Shown piece after piece: positions 49,249-58,423 of a stretch of DNA of 64,000 nt. Under the pieces are notes generated by a model. It had not been told where the DNA came from. It saw nothing but the letters and a program-made list of their open reading frames with translations, and made no database searches. This DNA comes from CAKSST01 sp045535505 (GTDB lineage: Bacteria > Bacillota > Clostridia > Oscillospirales > Acutalibacteraceae): assembly GCA_045535505.1 (NCBI GenBank), contig JAZSLU010000028.1, positions 25,918-89,917 of the forward strand, in the 5' to 3' direction. Position numbers and translations under genes: made by a program. How positions within the stretch are numbered: the stretch's first letter is position 1; every line of letters begins with the position of its first letter.

Positions 49249-49533
49249 ATGGCACAGAGCGAATTCCTTACTTATCAGGGCCGTCCGTTAGTTCGCAGCG
49301 GCAATACACTTTATTACGGTTCAAGCGGTGAAAAATACATCATTATGATGGAAATTCTTTCAACCAACAAGGACGGTGCGATTGAACTTTCTGACAACGT
49401 TCGTATAGACCTTATCTATTCCGATGAAAAGGCTCATCCCAACGACAGAGTGGTTAAAACCAGCAAGAAAAAAGGCTTATTTGCCGCAATGGATATTGCA
49501 ACAATTTGGCTTGAGCGCGCTTTAAAAGATTAA
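49249..49533 (+). CDS. Conserved small protein of unknown function, 94 residues
   Basis: A soluble protein with no membrane segment, signal peptide or motif I can assign. It opens with MAQSEFLTYQGRPLVRSGNT and GNTLYYGSSGEKYIIMMEI, then alternating hydrophobic segments typical of a small beta-barrel, and ends in the helix AAMDIATIWLERAL. I have an impression of having seen close relatives in clostridial genomes, but cannot name a family. ATG 49249 is clear: GAGGAGG lies at ideal spacing. It is transcribed alone, with a good promoter and a strong terminator, which speaks for an abundant product. Confidence 0.8.
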   Translation: MAQSEFLTYQGRPLVRSGNTLYYGSSGEKYIIMMEILSTNKDGAIELSDNVRIDLIYSDEKAHPNDRVVKTSKKKGLFAAMDIATIWLERALKD

Positions 49534-49549
49534 ATTTAAAAAATCAAGT

Positions 49550-49587
49550 AAATCGGGACGGCAGTTTGTGCCGTCCCGATTTTTGTT
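49550..49587 (+). terminator. Terminator of the 94-residue gene
   Basis: 14-bp stem (49550-49563 with 49569-49582), 5-nt loop, TTTTTG. Confidence 0.93.
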
Positions 49588-49680
49588 GTCTATATGGCGA
49601 ATTGTGTCTATTTTTGTGCATTTTTACTAAAATTCAAAGATACTTTTCTAACTTATTATTTTATTTTTGCTAATTTTCCC

Positions 49681-49709
49681 TTGATTTAACACCTTTTTTT
49701 TGATAATAT
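49681..49709 (+). promoter_or_regulatory. Sigma-A promoter of the glg operon
   Basis: TTGATT (49681-49686), 17-nt spacer, TAATAT (49704-49709). Confidence 0.6.
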
Positions 49710-49750
49710 TATTATATAATGAATATAAATTATGAGATAGGGGTGATATT

Positions 49751-51604
49751 GTGTCCGATTTTAAATTTGACAGCGCAAACTTTTGCCGCTTAGACCGTTT
49801 TGACGCTTACAAATATATGGGTGCACATACCCTTGGCGACAAAACTTATTTTAGAGTTTGGGCGCCCAACGCTCACAGCGTTAGCGTTGTGGGTGATTTT
49901 AACGGTTGGCAACAAAACGCAAACCCGATGATACGCACCATGCAAGGTATTTGGGAAACCGAGATTTCAGGGTTAGCTCAATATGACACATACAAATATG
50001 CCGTAACAAGCGAGCAAGGCACAATACTAAAAAGTGACCCCTTTGCTTTTCATTTTGAAACACCGCCACACAACGCTTCAAAGATTTATGATATTTCCGG
50101 ATACAAATGGAAAGATAAAAAATGGCAAGACACTCAACAAAACAGCCTTGCGCACCCTGTTAACATTTACGAAGTGCATTTGGGCTCGTGGCAACGAAAC
50201 GCTGACGGCACCACAAAAAGTTATACGGATATTGCCCGCTCGCTTTCGCAATATGTAAAACAAATGGGATATACGCATGTTGAATTATTGCCTATATATG
50301 AGCATCCCTTTGATGGTTCGTGGGGATATCAGGTGACGGGTTATTATGCCCCTACCTCTCGTTTTGGCACTCCGCATGATTTTATGGAGTTTATTGACAT
50401 TATGCACCAAGCCGGTATCGGCGTTATTCTTGACTGGGTACCCGCGCACTTCCCAAAAGACGAGTTCTCGCTTTATAGATTTGACGGAGCGCCTTGTTTT
50501 GAGTATGCCGACAGCCGCAAAGGCGAACACAAGGAATGGGGTACCGCCGTTTTTGATTTCGGCAGATATGAGGTTGTAAATTTTCTTATATCCAGCGCTA
50601 TGTTCTGGATAAAGGAATATCATATTGACGGACTTCGCGTAGATGCAGTTGCTTCGATGCTTTATCTTGATTACAACCGAAAAGACGGCGAGTGGATTGC
50701 AAACTGCGACGGCGGCAACCACAATTATGAAGCAGTTGAGTTTTTTAAAAGGCTTAACCAAGCGGCTTTTGATGCTAACCCAAACATTTTGATGATTGCC
50801 GAGGAAAGCACCGCTTGGCCCATGGTTACAAAACCTCCTTTTATGAATGGTCTTGGCTTTAATTACAAGTGGAATATGGGTTGGATGAATGATATACTCA
50901 AATATATGTCGCTCGACCCATTGTTTAGAAAGCACAACCACAACAATCTTACCTTTTCATTAATGTATGCTTTTTCGGAAAACTACGTTTTGGCAATTTC
51001 TCATGACGAGGTTGTACATTGCAAATGTTCACTCATTAACAAAATGCCCGGTGATTATAATGCAAAATTTTCTTCGCTTAGAACGTTTTTCGCATATATG
51101 TACGCTCACCCGGGCAAAAAGTTGATGTTTATGGGGCAAGAGTTTGGACAGTTTATTGAGTGGGACTATAAAAAAGAGCTTGACTGGTTTTTGCTTGATT
51201 ACGAAGCGCACAAAAAAATGCAATATTTTGCAAAAACCTTAAACAAACTTTATCTTAAAACCCCATCTCTTTGGGAACTTGACGCCTCTTGGGAAGGTTT
51301 TAGATGGATTTCAAGCGATGACTGCGACCAAAGTGTCGTAGCCTTTGAGAGAAAAGACAGCAGCGGAAACTCGCTTATTTGTGTTTTTAACTTTGTTCCC
51401 GTTGACCGTCCTCATTACCGCATAGGCGTACCAAATGCCGCAACATACGAGGTTGTGCTCGACACAGAGAATAAAGACTTTTTTGGCAAGGGTGAAAACC
51501 CTGCAACATATAAAAGCAATGCCGTTGCAATGCACGGCTTTGAACAAAGTATAGACTTGCGTTTACCCGGTCTAAGCGCCGTTTATTTGAAAATTAAGAA
51601 TTAA
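49751..51604 (+). CDS. glgB: 1,4-alpha-glucan branching enzyme
   Basis: Forms alpha-1,6 branches in glycogen. The 617-residue GH13 protein has a CBM48 domain (YFRVWAPNAHSVSVVGDFNGW, about 32-52), then the catalytic barrel with DWVPAHFP, the nucleophile region GLRVDAVASMLY (about 297), the acid/base IAEESTAWP (about 350) and SHDEVVH (about 418), and a C-terminal all-beta domain. Start GTG 49751 after GGGGTGAT. It is the first gene of glgB-glgC-glgD-glgA. It is at the shorter end for GlgB, without the extra N1 domain. Confidence 0.95.
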   Translation: MSDFKFDSANFCRLDRFDAYKYMGAHTLGDKTYFRVWAPNAHSVSVVGDFNGWQQNANPMIRTMQGIWETEISGLAQYDTYKYAVTSEQGTILKSDPFAFHFETPPHNASKIYDISGYKWKDKKWQDTQQNSLAHPVNIYEVHLGSWQRNADGTTKSYTDIARSLSQYVKQMGYTHVELLPIYEHPFDGSWGYQVTGYYAPTSRFGTPHDFMEFIDIMHQAGIGVILDWVPAHFPKDEFSLYRFDGAPCFEYADSRKGEHKEWGTAVFDFGRYEVVNFLISSAMFWIKEYHIDGLRVDAVASMLYLDYNRKDGEWIANCDGGNHNYEAVEFFKRLNQAAFDANPNILMIAEESTAWPMVTKPPFMNGLGFNYKWNMGWMNDILKYMSLDPLFRKHNHNNLTFSLMYAFSENYVLAISHDEVVHCKCSLINKMPGDYNAKFSSLRTFFAYMYAHPGKKLMFMGQEFGQFIEWDYKKELDWFLLDYEAHKKMQYFAKTLNKLYLKTPSLWELDASWEGFRWISSDDCDQSVVAFERKDSSGNSLICVFNFVPVDRPHYRIGVPNAATYEVVLDTENKDFFGKGENPATYKSNAVAMHGFEQSIDLRLPGLSAVYLKIKN

Positions 51605-51627
51605 TTGCAAACAAGGTGTGTAGCAGT

Positions 51628-52845
51628 ATGAAAAAAACAAAATGTGTAGCTATTCTTTTAGCGGGTGGTCAAGGCAGCCGTTTAGGTGTGTTGACCAAAA
51701 ACGTTGCCAAGCCTGCCGTACCTTACGGAGGCAAGTACAGAATTATTGACTTTCCCCTGTCCAACTGCGCAAATTCAGGCATAAACGTTGTAGGTGTTGT
51801 AACACAATATCAGCCGCTTGAGCTCAACGAATATATCGGCAGCGGAAAACCGTGGGACCTCGACCGCGTTGACGGCGGTGTTCACGTGCTTTCTCCCTAC
51901 CAGCACACACAAGGCGCCGACTGGTTTAAAGGAACGGCAAATGCAGTTTACCAAAATATGCATTTTATTGAGCGTTATAATCCCGAACACGTGCTTGTTC
52001 TTTCGGGTGACCATATTTATAAAATGGACTACTCAAAAATGCTGAGTGAACACGAAGCAAAATGCGCCGATGCCACTATCGCTGTTTTTGAAGTGCCTAT
52101 GGAAGAGGCTTCGCGTTTTGGTATTATGAACGCAAAAGAAGATGGTCAAATTTATGAATTTGAAGAAAAACCAAAGAATCCAAAAAGCAATTTGGCTTCA
52201 ATGGGTATTTACATCTTTAAATGGGCAAAGTTACGAGAGTATTTGCTAAATGATGAGCAAGACCCCTCCTCTTCAAACGATTTTGGCAAAAACATTATCC
52301 CTACAATGCTTAAAAGTGGCGAGAAGCTTATCGCTTATGCTTTTGAGGGGTATTGGAAAGACGTTGGTACTATAGGCTCACTTTGGGAAGCCAATCTCGA
52401 TTTGCTTAACCCTGCTGTTGAGCTTAATCTTTCAGACAAGAAATGGAGAATTTACTCGGGCATAAGGAATCTGCCGCCACAATATATCGGGCCAAATGCC
52501 GTTGTTGAAAACTCGCTGATTACAGAGGGCTGTAATATTTACGGAAGTGTTGATTATTCGGTTATATTTAACAACGTCACCATTGAGCCGGGCGCAAAGG
52601 TTGGCTACTCGCTGATTATGCCGGGCGCTGTGATAAAAAGCGGTGCTACCGTGCAATACGCAATAGTTGCAGAAAACTCTATTATTGAGTGTGACGCCAC
52701 CATAGGCGAAAGCCCCGAAAATTTTACAGACCGCAATCAATGGGATGTTGCCGTTATAGGCGAAGGTCTTAAAATTGGCAAAGGTGCAAAAGTAAAAGCC
52801 AAAACAATGGTTACACAAAACGTTAAGGAGAATGATATCGTATGA
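51628..52845 (+). CDS. glgC: Glucose-1-phosphate adenylyltransferase, catalytic subunit
   Basis: Makes ADP-glucose, the committed donor for glycogen. The 405-residue protein has the nucleotide-binding LLAGGQGSRLGVLTKNVAKPAVPYGG segment (about residues 10-35; key Gly-Gly, Arg, Lys), LSGDHIYKMDY (about 128), FEEKPKNP and a C-terminal left-handed beta-helix. ATG 51628 has AAGGTG 9 nt upstream; an in-frame start at 51616 has none. The next gene, glgD, overlaps by 4 nt. Confidence 0.96.
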   Translation: MKKTKCVAILLAGGQGSRLGVLTKNVAKPAVPYGGKYRIIDFPLSNCANSGINVVGVVTQYQPLELNEYIGSGKPWDLDRVDGGVHVLSPYQHTQGADWFKGTANAVYQNMHFIERYNPEHVLVLSGDHIYKMDYSKMLSEHEAKCADATIAVFEVPMEEASRFGIMNAKEDGQIYEFEEKPKNPKSNLASMGIYIFKWAKLREYLLNDEQDPSSSNDFGKNIIPTMLKSGEKLIAYAFEGYWKDVGTIGSLWEANLDLLNPAVELNLSDKKWRIYSGIRNLPPQYIGPNAVVENSLITEGCNIYGSVDYSVIFNNVTIEPGAKVGYSLIMPGAVIKSGATVQYAIVAENSIIECDATIGESPENFTDRNQWDVAVIGEGLKIGKGAKVKAKTMVTQNVKENDIV

Positions 52846-53960
52846 GAGCAAACGATGTTTTCGGCATAGTTTTTGCCAACGTTCACGACGACCTTATCAG
52901 CGAGTTGACCGCTGTTCGCAATATGGCATCTATACCTTTTGGTTCACGATACCGTCTTATAGATTTTTCTATTTCCAACCTTGTTAATGCAGGCGTTTCT
53001 CGCGTTGCTGTTATGACCCAAACAAATTATCGCTCCTTAATGGACCACCTTGGAAACGGAAAAGCATGGGACCTTGACAGAAAAACAAACGGTCTTTATA
53101 TTCTGCCGCCCTTTAACGTTGCAGGAGCAGGATATTCCGTAGGGCATATTGACTCACTTAACGGCAGTATAGATTTTATTAAAAACTGTCCGATGGAATA
53201 TGCCGTTCTTTGCGATGCCGACGTTGTAAGCAACATTGATTTAAATCAAGTATTCAAAGCGCACAAGGCAGCCGATGCCGATATAACCTTTTGTTACAAG
53301 CACGGTGCTCTGCCAAAAAGCCACCGTGATATTATGTCTTTTGACTTTGATAAAAATAACTATATCAAAGAAATACGCATAGACAACGATTCAGGGGCAG
53401 AATGTGATTTTTGCCTTGACATAATTATTATTTCAAAAGACCTTCTTGTAGAACTTGCAAGTGATGCTTATTCACGAGGCGGCACAAGCCTTTCTCGCGA
53501 TGTTTTTCAGCGTTGTTTAGGTAAATATAAAATGTTTGGTTACGAAATTACAAACTACGCCGCCGTTATGGACAGTCCTCAAAGTTTTGTAAAAGCAAAT
53601 CACGACCTTTTAGACATTAATATAAGAAACGATTTATTTAATCCCGAACGCCCTATTTACACAAAACCGCACGACAGTATGCCCACCCGTTACGGACCCA
53701 ACTCTAAGGTTGAAAACAGCCTTATTGCCGATGGTTGCATTATTGAGGGTGAGGTTCGCAACAGCATTCTTTTCAGAAACGTTCACGTTGAAAAAAACAC
53801 TGTTGTTGAAAATTGTATTTTAATGCAAGACACGCTTGTTGAGGAAAATTCACACGTTAAACACGTTACCGCCGATAAGGACGTAACCATAACCAGTGAG
53901 CGCCGTCTTTGCGGTTCTCCCGATTTTAATCTTTTCATCAGGAAGGGAGCAAAAGTTTAA
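52842..53960 (+). CDS. glgD: Glucose-1-phosphate adenylyltransferase, regulatory subunit
   Basis: The 372-residue partner of GlgC found in Firmicutes, where the two form a hetero-oligomer. It keeps the fold (SIPFGSRYRLIDFSISN, GAGYSVGHIDSLNGSI, beta-helix C-terminus) but lacks the LAGGxGxRL nucleotide loop at the N-terminus, having FGIVFANVHDDLISEL instead, so it is unlikely to be catalytic. ATG overlaps glgC by 4 nt (ATGA), and AAGGAG is just upstream. Confidence 0.94.
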   Translation: MRANDVFGIVFANVHDDLISELTAVRNMASIPFGSRYRLIDFSISNLVNAGVSRVAVMTQTNYRSLMDHLGNGKAWDLDRKTNGLYILPPFNVAGAGYSVGHIDSLNGSIDFIKNCPMEYAVLCDADVVSNIDLNQVFKAHKAADADITFCYKHGALPKSHRDIMSFDFDKNNYIKEIRIDNDSGAECDFCLDIIIISKDLLVELASDAYSRGGTSLSRDVFQRCLGKYKMFGYEITNYAAVMDSPQSFVKANHDLLDINIRNDLFNPERPIYTKPHDSMPTRYGPNSKVENSLIADGCIIEGEVRNSILFRNVHVEKNTVVENCILMQDTLVEENSHVKHVTADKDVTITSERRLCGSPDFNLFIRKGAKV

Positions 53961-55381
53961 TGAAAATTTTATTTGCCACAAGTGAGGCTTATCCGTTCGC
54001 TATGTCGGGCGGTCTTGCAGACGTTTCGGGCGCTTTACCAAAAGCTTTTCGCCGCCGCCTTGTAGGTTGCAGGGTTGTTATGCCGCTTTATGCAAGTGTA
54101 CCGCAAGAATTGCGAGAAAAAATGACCTTTTTAACCAGCATTACCGTCCCTGTTGCATGGCGCAGGCAGTATTGCGGCATTTTTGAAGCAAGGCTCGGCG
54201 GAGTCATATATTACCTTTTAGATAATCAATATTATTTCAACAGAGAGGGTTTATACGGACATTACGACGATGCAGAACGTTTTGCCTTTTTCTCGCGTGC
54301 AGTATTAGAAATTATACCTTATATCGACTATAAACCCCAAGTTATACATTGTAACGATTGGCAGACAGCCTTGGTGCCTGTTTATTTAAAATCGATGTAC
54401 TCTCAAAAAGGCGCATACTCAGATATTAAAACCTTGTTTACAATTCACAACATTCAATACCAAGGCAAATATAGCCACGAAATAATTGACGATGTTTTTG
54501 GTGTGCCTTGGGAATATAAATGGTTGATTGATTATGACGGATGTGTTAATCTTATGAAGGGCGGGATTGAAGCTTGTGATTTTATTAACACGGTTTCCCC
54601 CACTTATGCTAACGAAATTAAAGACCCTTGGTATTCGCATGGTCTTCACAACATATTGAAGGATAACGAAAACAAACTTTGCGGAATTCTTAACGGTATT
54701 GACACGGAGGTTTATGACCCCGCAAACGACCAATACATCTTAACGCCTTTTAGCGCCGATACTATTGAAAGCAAACTAAAAAACAAACACGCTTTGCAAA
54801 AGGAACTCGGTTTGCCTCAAAAAGACAGTACCCCTTTATTTTGTGTTGTTTCAAGGCTTGTTGAACACAAGGGTTTCGACCTTGTAAAAGAGATTTTCGA
54901 GGACGTTATTAAACAAGAAGTTCAGATTGCCATACTCGGTACAGGTGAATGGCAGTATGAAAACTTTTTTGAAGAAATGGCAAAAAAATATCCCGACAAG
55001 GTTGCTTTTGAAAAGAAGTTTAACCCCGCATTATCTCACCGTTTTTATGCGGGTGCCGATTTCTTTTTGATGCCGTCAAAATCCGAACCTTGCGGTTTAT
55101 CTCAAATGATTGCATTGCGATATGGAACTTTGCCTATTGTGCGTAAAACAGGCGGTCTAAATGATTCAATTTTTGATTGCGGTGACGGTAAGGGCAACGG
55201 CTTCACCTTTGTTTCGTACAATGCTAACGATTTGCTGTTTGCTATTTGCAGAGCGCTTGAGCTTTATAAGGATAAACAAACCCACATAGCAACCGCAAAA
55301 CGAGCAATGGAATGTGACAACAGTTGGGGTAAATCTGCCGGAGCATACATTAATCTTTATAACTCTTTAACAAAAAGGTGA
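53960..55381 (+). CDS. glgA: Glycogen synthase (GT5)
   Basis: Extends alpha-1,4 glucan chains from ADP-glucose. The 473-residue GT-B protein has MKILFATSEAYPFAMSGGLADVSGALPKA at its start region, HCNDWQTALVP (about 130), TIHNIQYQGKYS, LNGIDTEVYDP, VSRLVEHKGFDLV and the C-terminal E-x7-E region PSKSEPCGLSQMIALRYG (about 372-389). Unusually, the Lys of the standard K-T/S-G-G-L donor motif is Met here (AMSGGLADV). It overlaps glgD by one base. GGGAGC serves as ribosome site. Confidence 0.94.
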   Translation: MKILFATSEAYPFAMSGGLADVSGALPKAFRRRLVGCRVVMPLYASVPQELREKMTFLTSITVPVAWRRQYCGIFEARLGGVIYYLLDNQYYFNREGLYGHYDDAERFAFFSRAVLEIIPYIDYKPQVIHCNDWQTALVPVYLKSMYSQKGAYSDIKTLFTIHNIQYQGKYSHEIIDDVFGVPWEYKWLIDYDGCVNLMKGGIEACDFINTVSPTYANEIKDPWYSHGLHNILKDNENKLCGILNGIDTEVYDPANDQYILTPFSADTIESKLKNKHALQKELGLPQKDSTPLFCVVSRLVEHKGFDLVKEIFEDVIKQEVQIAILGTGEWQYENFFEEMAKKYPDKVAFEKKFNPALSHRFYAGADFFLMPSKSEPCGLSQMIALRYGTLPIVRKTGGLNDSIFDCGDGKGNGFTFVSYNANDLLFAICRALELYKDKQTHIATAKRAMECDNSWGKSAGAYINLYNSLTKR

Positions 55382-55387
55382 TAACCA

Positions 55388-56197
55388 ATGAATTCTATAC
55401 AATCAATCATACTGGGCATTATTCAAGGTCTTACTGAATTTTTGCCCGTTTCAAGCTCGGCTCATCTTAACATTTTTCCGTGGCTTTTAGAATGGAAAGA
55501 CATTCCTGACAGTTTTGACCTTGCTTTGCACGCAGGCACACTTTTGGCAATTTTGGTTTTCTTTTTTAAAGACTGGCTCTCGCTTGTTTGCGGTGGATTC
55601 AACCTGATTTTTAAAAAGAAAGAATCTACCGAGGGAAAAATGTTTTGGTACATAATCGCCGCAACCATTCCTGCCGGCATTTTGGGTTTAGTGCTTGAAA
55701 AAGGTGTTGAATTTATAACAAAAGGTAATTTAAACACAGAAATGATAATAATTTCTGTTGCACTAATTGTAATGGGTGTTATACTATACATAACCGACAA
55801 AAAAGCAAAATCCGAAATCAGCTATGAACAGTCAAATTTCAAGCAGACCTTTTTAGTGGGTGTTTCGCAAGCTCTTGCTGCAGCCGTTCCCGGTGTTTCA
55901 CGCTCGGGCATCACTATGACCACCGCACGTGCTTTAAGAATTGACCGCACATCAGCCGCAAAACTTTCATTTATGCTTTCTGCACCTATTGTTGCTGCTG
56001 CAGTGCTTTTACAGTTGCCTGATTTTGAATTTACAGTTGCTTTTATTTTAGGTGTGGTTACCTCTTTTGTTTCGGGTATGCTTGTTATAAAATTTCTTAT
56101 GAGTTTTTTGAGCAAGTCAAGCTTTAAGGTGTTTGCAATATACCGTATAATAATCGGTGTTGTAATAATATCTGCGGTAATATTACGCGCGGTTTAA
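55388..56197 (+). CDS. uppP: Undecaprenyl-diphosphatase
   Basis: Recycles the lipid carrier of peptidoglycan synthesis (BacA/UppP; bacitracin resistance). The 269-residue membrane protein has about eight helices and the signatures GIIQGLTEFLPVSSSAHL (about 10-27; catalytic Glu, Ser) and AAVPGVSRSGITMTTARAL (about 161-179; Arg, Ser). It begins 6 nt after glgA with AAAAAGGTG as ribosome site, so it is probably read from the glycogen operon, though functionally distinct. Confidence 0.95.
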   Translation: MNSIQSIILGIIQGLTEFLPVSSSAHLNIFPWLLEWKDIPDSFDLALHAGTLLAILVFFFKDWLSLVCGGFNLIFKKKESTEGKMFWYIIAATIPAGILGLVLEKGVEFITKGNLNTEMIIISVALIVMGVILYITDKKAKSEISYEQSNFKQTFLVGVSQALAAAVPGVSRSGITMTTARALRIDRTSAAKLSFMLSAPIVAAAVLLQLPDFEFTVAFILGVVTSFVSGMLVIKFLMSFLSKSSFKVFAIYRIIIGVVIISAVILRAV

Positions 56198-56252
56198 AAA
56201 GGTTATGAAGATTAATCTTTCTAACCTTAAAAAAGAAAGGACGTACATAAAA

Positions 56253-56678
56253 ATGAAAAAGTTTATCAACGAATTTAAGGAATTTATCGCAAAAGGTAAT
56301 GTGCTTGATATGGCTGTTGCCGTTGTAATGGGCGCCGCTTTTAACAACATTATCAACAGTTTGGTTAAGGACATTATTATGCCACTTATCACACTGCTTA
56401 CCGGCAAAGTTAGTGTAGAAGATTGGAAATGGGTTATTACCCCTGCCACCGAAGAGGTTGCTGAAAACGCTCTGCTTTACGGCAACTTTATCCAAATGAT
56501 TATAAACTTCTTTATTATCGCACTTTCAATTTTCATTACTTTAAAGGTCGTTCTTGCTTTCCAAAGTAAGTTTGAAAAGAAAAAGGAAGAAATTGCCGAA
56601 GAGGCAGCACCTGCAGGACCTTCTGACAATCAACTTCTTTGCGAAATCAGAGACCTTTTGAAAGAACAAAACAAATAA
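56253..56678 (+). CDS. mscL: Large-conductance mechanosensitive channel
   Basis: A 141-residue emergency pressure valve. Sequence KKFINEFKEFIAKGNVLDM, then AVAVVMGAAFNNIINSLVKDIIMPLI (TM1 and pore), a short periplasmic loop (about 52-75), TM2 (FFIIALSIFITLKVVLAF, about 85-105) and a charged C-terminal helix (LLCEIRDLLKEQNK). ATG 56253 has AAAGGACGT upstream; the 16 codons before it are intergenic. It ends at a terminator shared with the convergent GtrA gene. Confidence 0.95.
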   Translation: MKKFINEFKEFIAKGNVLDMAVAVVMGAAFNNIINSLVKDIIMPLITLLTGKVSVEDWKWVITPATEEVAENALLYGNFIQMIINFFIIALSIFITLKVVLAFQSKFEKKKEEIAEEAAPAGPSDNQLLCEIRDLLKEQNK

Positions 56679-56680
56679 TA

Positions 56681-56714
56681 AAAAAGCCGCGATTAAAAAA
56701 TCGCGGCTTTTTTA
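56681..56714. terminator. Bidirectional terminator (mscL / gtrA-like)
   Basis: AAAAAGCCGCGA (56681-56692) pairs with TCGCGGCTTTTT (56701-56712), 8-nt loop. Confidence 0.92.
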
Positions 56715-57140
56715 TTACTTTTTAAATTTATTATTAAAGGTAAAAACTTTCATAATTATGAAGGTGAGCGGAACGCCCACTATTGCGGCAATAACCGTCG
56801 CATAAAAAGGCGGCCAATTAAATGTGTGAAGTGCTATAATACTTACCAACTGATATATTATATAGTTTGGAATGTATGTAACTGCAAAACGAAAATATCC
56901 AAAAAAACTAAACTTTTTATGAAAGGTAAAAAATGAATTCATAAAATAAGATATAATGTTAGCGGCAACATAGCCAAGTGCCGATGCAAGCGTACCTGTA
57001 CCCCCTATAATGATAGCAAAAAGGGTTGAAAGCAATGCAACGTTTAGTGTAGCAATGGTGCCTATAACAGAATAACTTAAAAACTTTTTAGATAAAAACA
57101 CGTGTTTTACACGTTGTAGAAAACTTTTCAATAAAACCAT
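56715..57140 (-). CDS. GtrA-like membrane protein
   Basis: A 141-residue protein with four membrane helices, of the GtrA/DPMS flippase-like family: FLSYSVIGTIATLNVALL (helix 1), a conserved Asn-Phe region (ANIISYFMNSFFTFHKKF, about 59-76) and a C-terminal basic end. Relatives help flip polyprenyl-linked sugars for cell-wall or phage-type glycosylation. It is monocistronic; no glycosyltransferase partner is adjacent. Start ATG 57140 has a weak GTGAG site; a TTG three codons in is an alternative. Confidence 0.88.
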   Translation of the reverse strand: MVLLKSFLQRVKHVFLSKKFLSYSVIGTIATLNVALLSTLFAIIIGGTGTLASALGYVAANIISYFMNSFFTFHKKFSFFGYFRFAVTYIPNYIIYQLVSIIALHTFNWPPFYATVIAAIVGVPLTFIIMKVFTFNNKFKK

Positions 57141-57176
57141 CTCACTTAAAAGCGGTATGCTTTAGACGTTAAAATG

Positions 57177-57205
57177 ATTATACCATAAAACTATTATTTT
57201 TTCAA
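57177..57205 (-). promoter_or_regulatory. Sigma-A promoter of the GtrA-like gene
   Basis: Minus strand TTGAAA (complement of 57200-57205), 17-nt spacer, TATAAT (complement of 57177-57182). Confidence 0.78.
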
Positions 57206-57221
57206 CAATAATATAAAACGA

Positions 57222-57653
57222 TTACTTTTTACTAAACACATGAGTATAAAATGCCGTAACTGCAACAATGCCTAAAGACATTGCAACGGCGAGTTCTGCC
57301 GTATTAATAAGGCGAGGCAAAAAAAGTTCCATATCACCGCTTAACGCCGCTGTTGTAGCATTATAGAGTGCACCGCCCGGCACCAACGGAATAAGCGTAA
57401 TGATACAAGCGGTGGTTACGGGAGTTTTTAGTTTTCTTGCTATAATTTCAGAATATACAGTAGTACAGATTGAAACTATCAAATATCGCAAGGGTTCGCT
57501 TTGAATAAAAAGTCCTAAAGCCAAGAACAACGCCCAAGCAAACAAGCCGCCAAGCGCCGTCCAGAAAAGACGTTTTCCACGAACATTAAACAAAACACCA
57601 AATCCTATTGTGCCGACAAAACCCGCTGCAATCTGAATGATTGCGTCTATCAT
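57222..57653 (-). CDS. Threonine/serine exporter family, YjjB-like half (ThrE_2)
   Basis: A 143-residue membrane protein with four or five helices, including GFGVLFNVRGKRLFW, a conserved Pro-Gly turn (LIPLVPGGALYNATTAAL, about 87-104) and a short tail. In Corynebacterium ThrE these helices form the C-terminal half of one protein; in many Firmicutes and enterics (YjjP/YjjB) the two halves are separate. It overlaps the YjjP-like gene by 4 nt (ATGA). E. coli YjjPB exports succinate, so the substrate here may be an amino acid or a dicarboxylate. Confidence 0.88.
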   Translation of the reverse strand: MIDAIIQIAAGFVGTIGFGVLFNVRGKRLFWTALGGLFAWALFLALGLFIQSEPLRYLIVSICTTVYSEIIARKLKTPVTTACIITLIPLVPGGALYNATTAALSGDMELFLPRLINTAELAVAMSLGIVAVTAFYTHVFSKK

Positions 57654-58423
57654 ATTACGGCACCCCCAAACAAGATTGTTGTGATAATATAGCCGCAGGC
57701 TATAGCAAAGGCAAGTAATGCCGCCTCAATCAAGCGCAGAACGCCTGTAATGCTATCACCTGTAAACAGATCGCGCAAGGCGTTTGTAAGACCAATACCA
57801 GGGATAAGGGTCATTATATTACCTATAATGATATAGTCAACACTGCTGACAAGGTTGACTTTACAAAGCGAATAACATATAAAACTTGCGGTGAAGGAAC
57901 AGAAAAATTTAACAAGAATTTTGTTGGCATTACGTTCATCAAGCAATTTTGAAATAATACCTGTGACAAAACCTATTGCGGTTGATAGCAAACATTCAAC
58001 TATACTTCTTCCGCCGAAAAAAAGATAAAACGCACCCGCTATTATACCGTAAAAAACAATGTTTACAATACTTTTGTAGTGTGGTATATCTTTTATTTTT
58101 TCAAGCGATGCGGCAATCTCTTCCAGTGATGGCTTATTGGCGGTAATTGTTCTTACCAAATTGTTAAGATAATGTATTTTTTCAAGGTCATTGTTTATTT
58201 GTTTTATTCTTCGTGTGTGGGTTTTTATGGTGCGCTCTTGGTCTTCAACCGACAATATGATACTCGATGTAGTTGCATACACATCAACCCTTTGAAAACC
58301 ATAAGCTTTAAGCATACGCTCGGCACTTTCTTCAACACGGTAAATTTCTGCTCCCGATTCGACCATTATTTGCAATATATCAAGTACATAAGGAAGCAGT
58401 TTTTGGTTTTCAAATTTTGCCAC
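57650..58423 (-). CDS. Threonine/serine exporter family, YjjP-like half (ThrE)
   Basis: The 257-residue N-terminal half: a cytoplasmic domain (about 1-115) with ESGAEIYRVEESAERML and VDVYATTSSIILSV, then five helices with NANKILVKFF and LIPGIGLTNALRDLFTGD (about 205-222), matching the YjjP/ThrE family. Start chosen at GTG 58423, because AGAGGTGG lies 5-10 nt upstream; the GTG at 58432 is part of that site. It overlaps the 3' end of the DUF1461 gene by 14 nt. Confidence 0.9.
   Translation of the reverse strand: MAKFENQKLLPYVLDILQIMVESGAEIYRVEESAERMLKAYGFQRVDVYATTSSIILSVEDQERTIKTHTRRIKQINNDLEKIHYLNNLVRTITANKPSLEEIAASLEKIKDIPHYKSIVNIVFYGIIAGAFYLFFGGRSIVECLLSTAIGFVTGIISKLLDERNANKILVKFFCSFTASFICYSLCKVNLVSSVDYIIIGNIMTLIPGIGLTNALRDLFTGDSITGVLRLIEAALLAFAIACGYIITTILFGGAVI

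Noticed and set aside
50285..50941. 218-codon minus-strand frame opposite glgB
   Set aside because: Antisense shadow within the conserved catalytic barrel of glgB.
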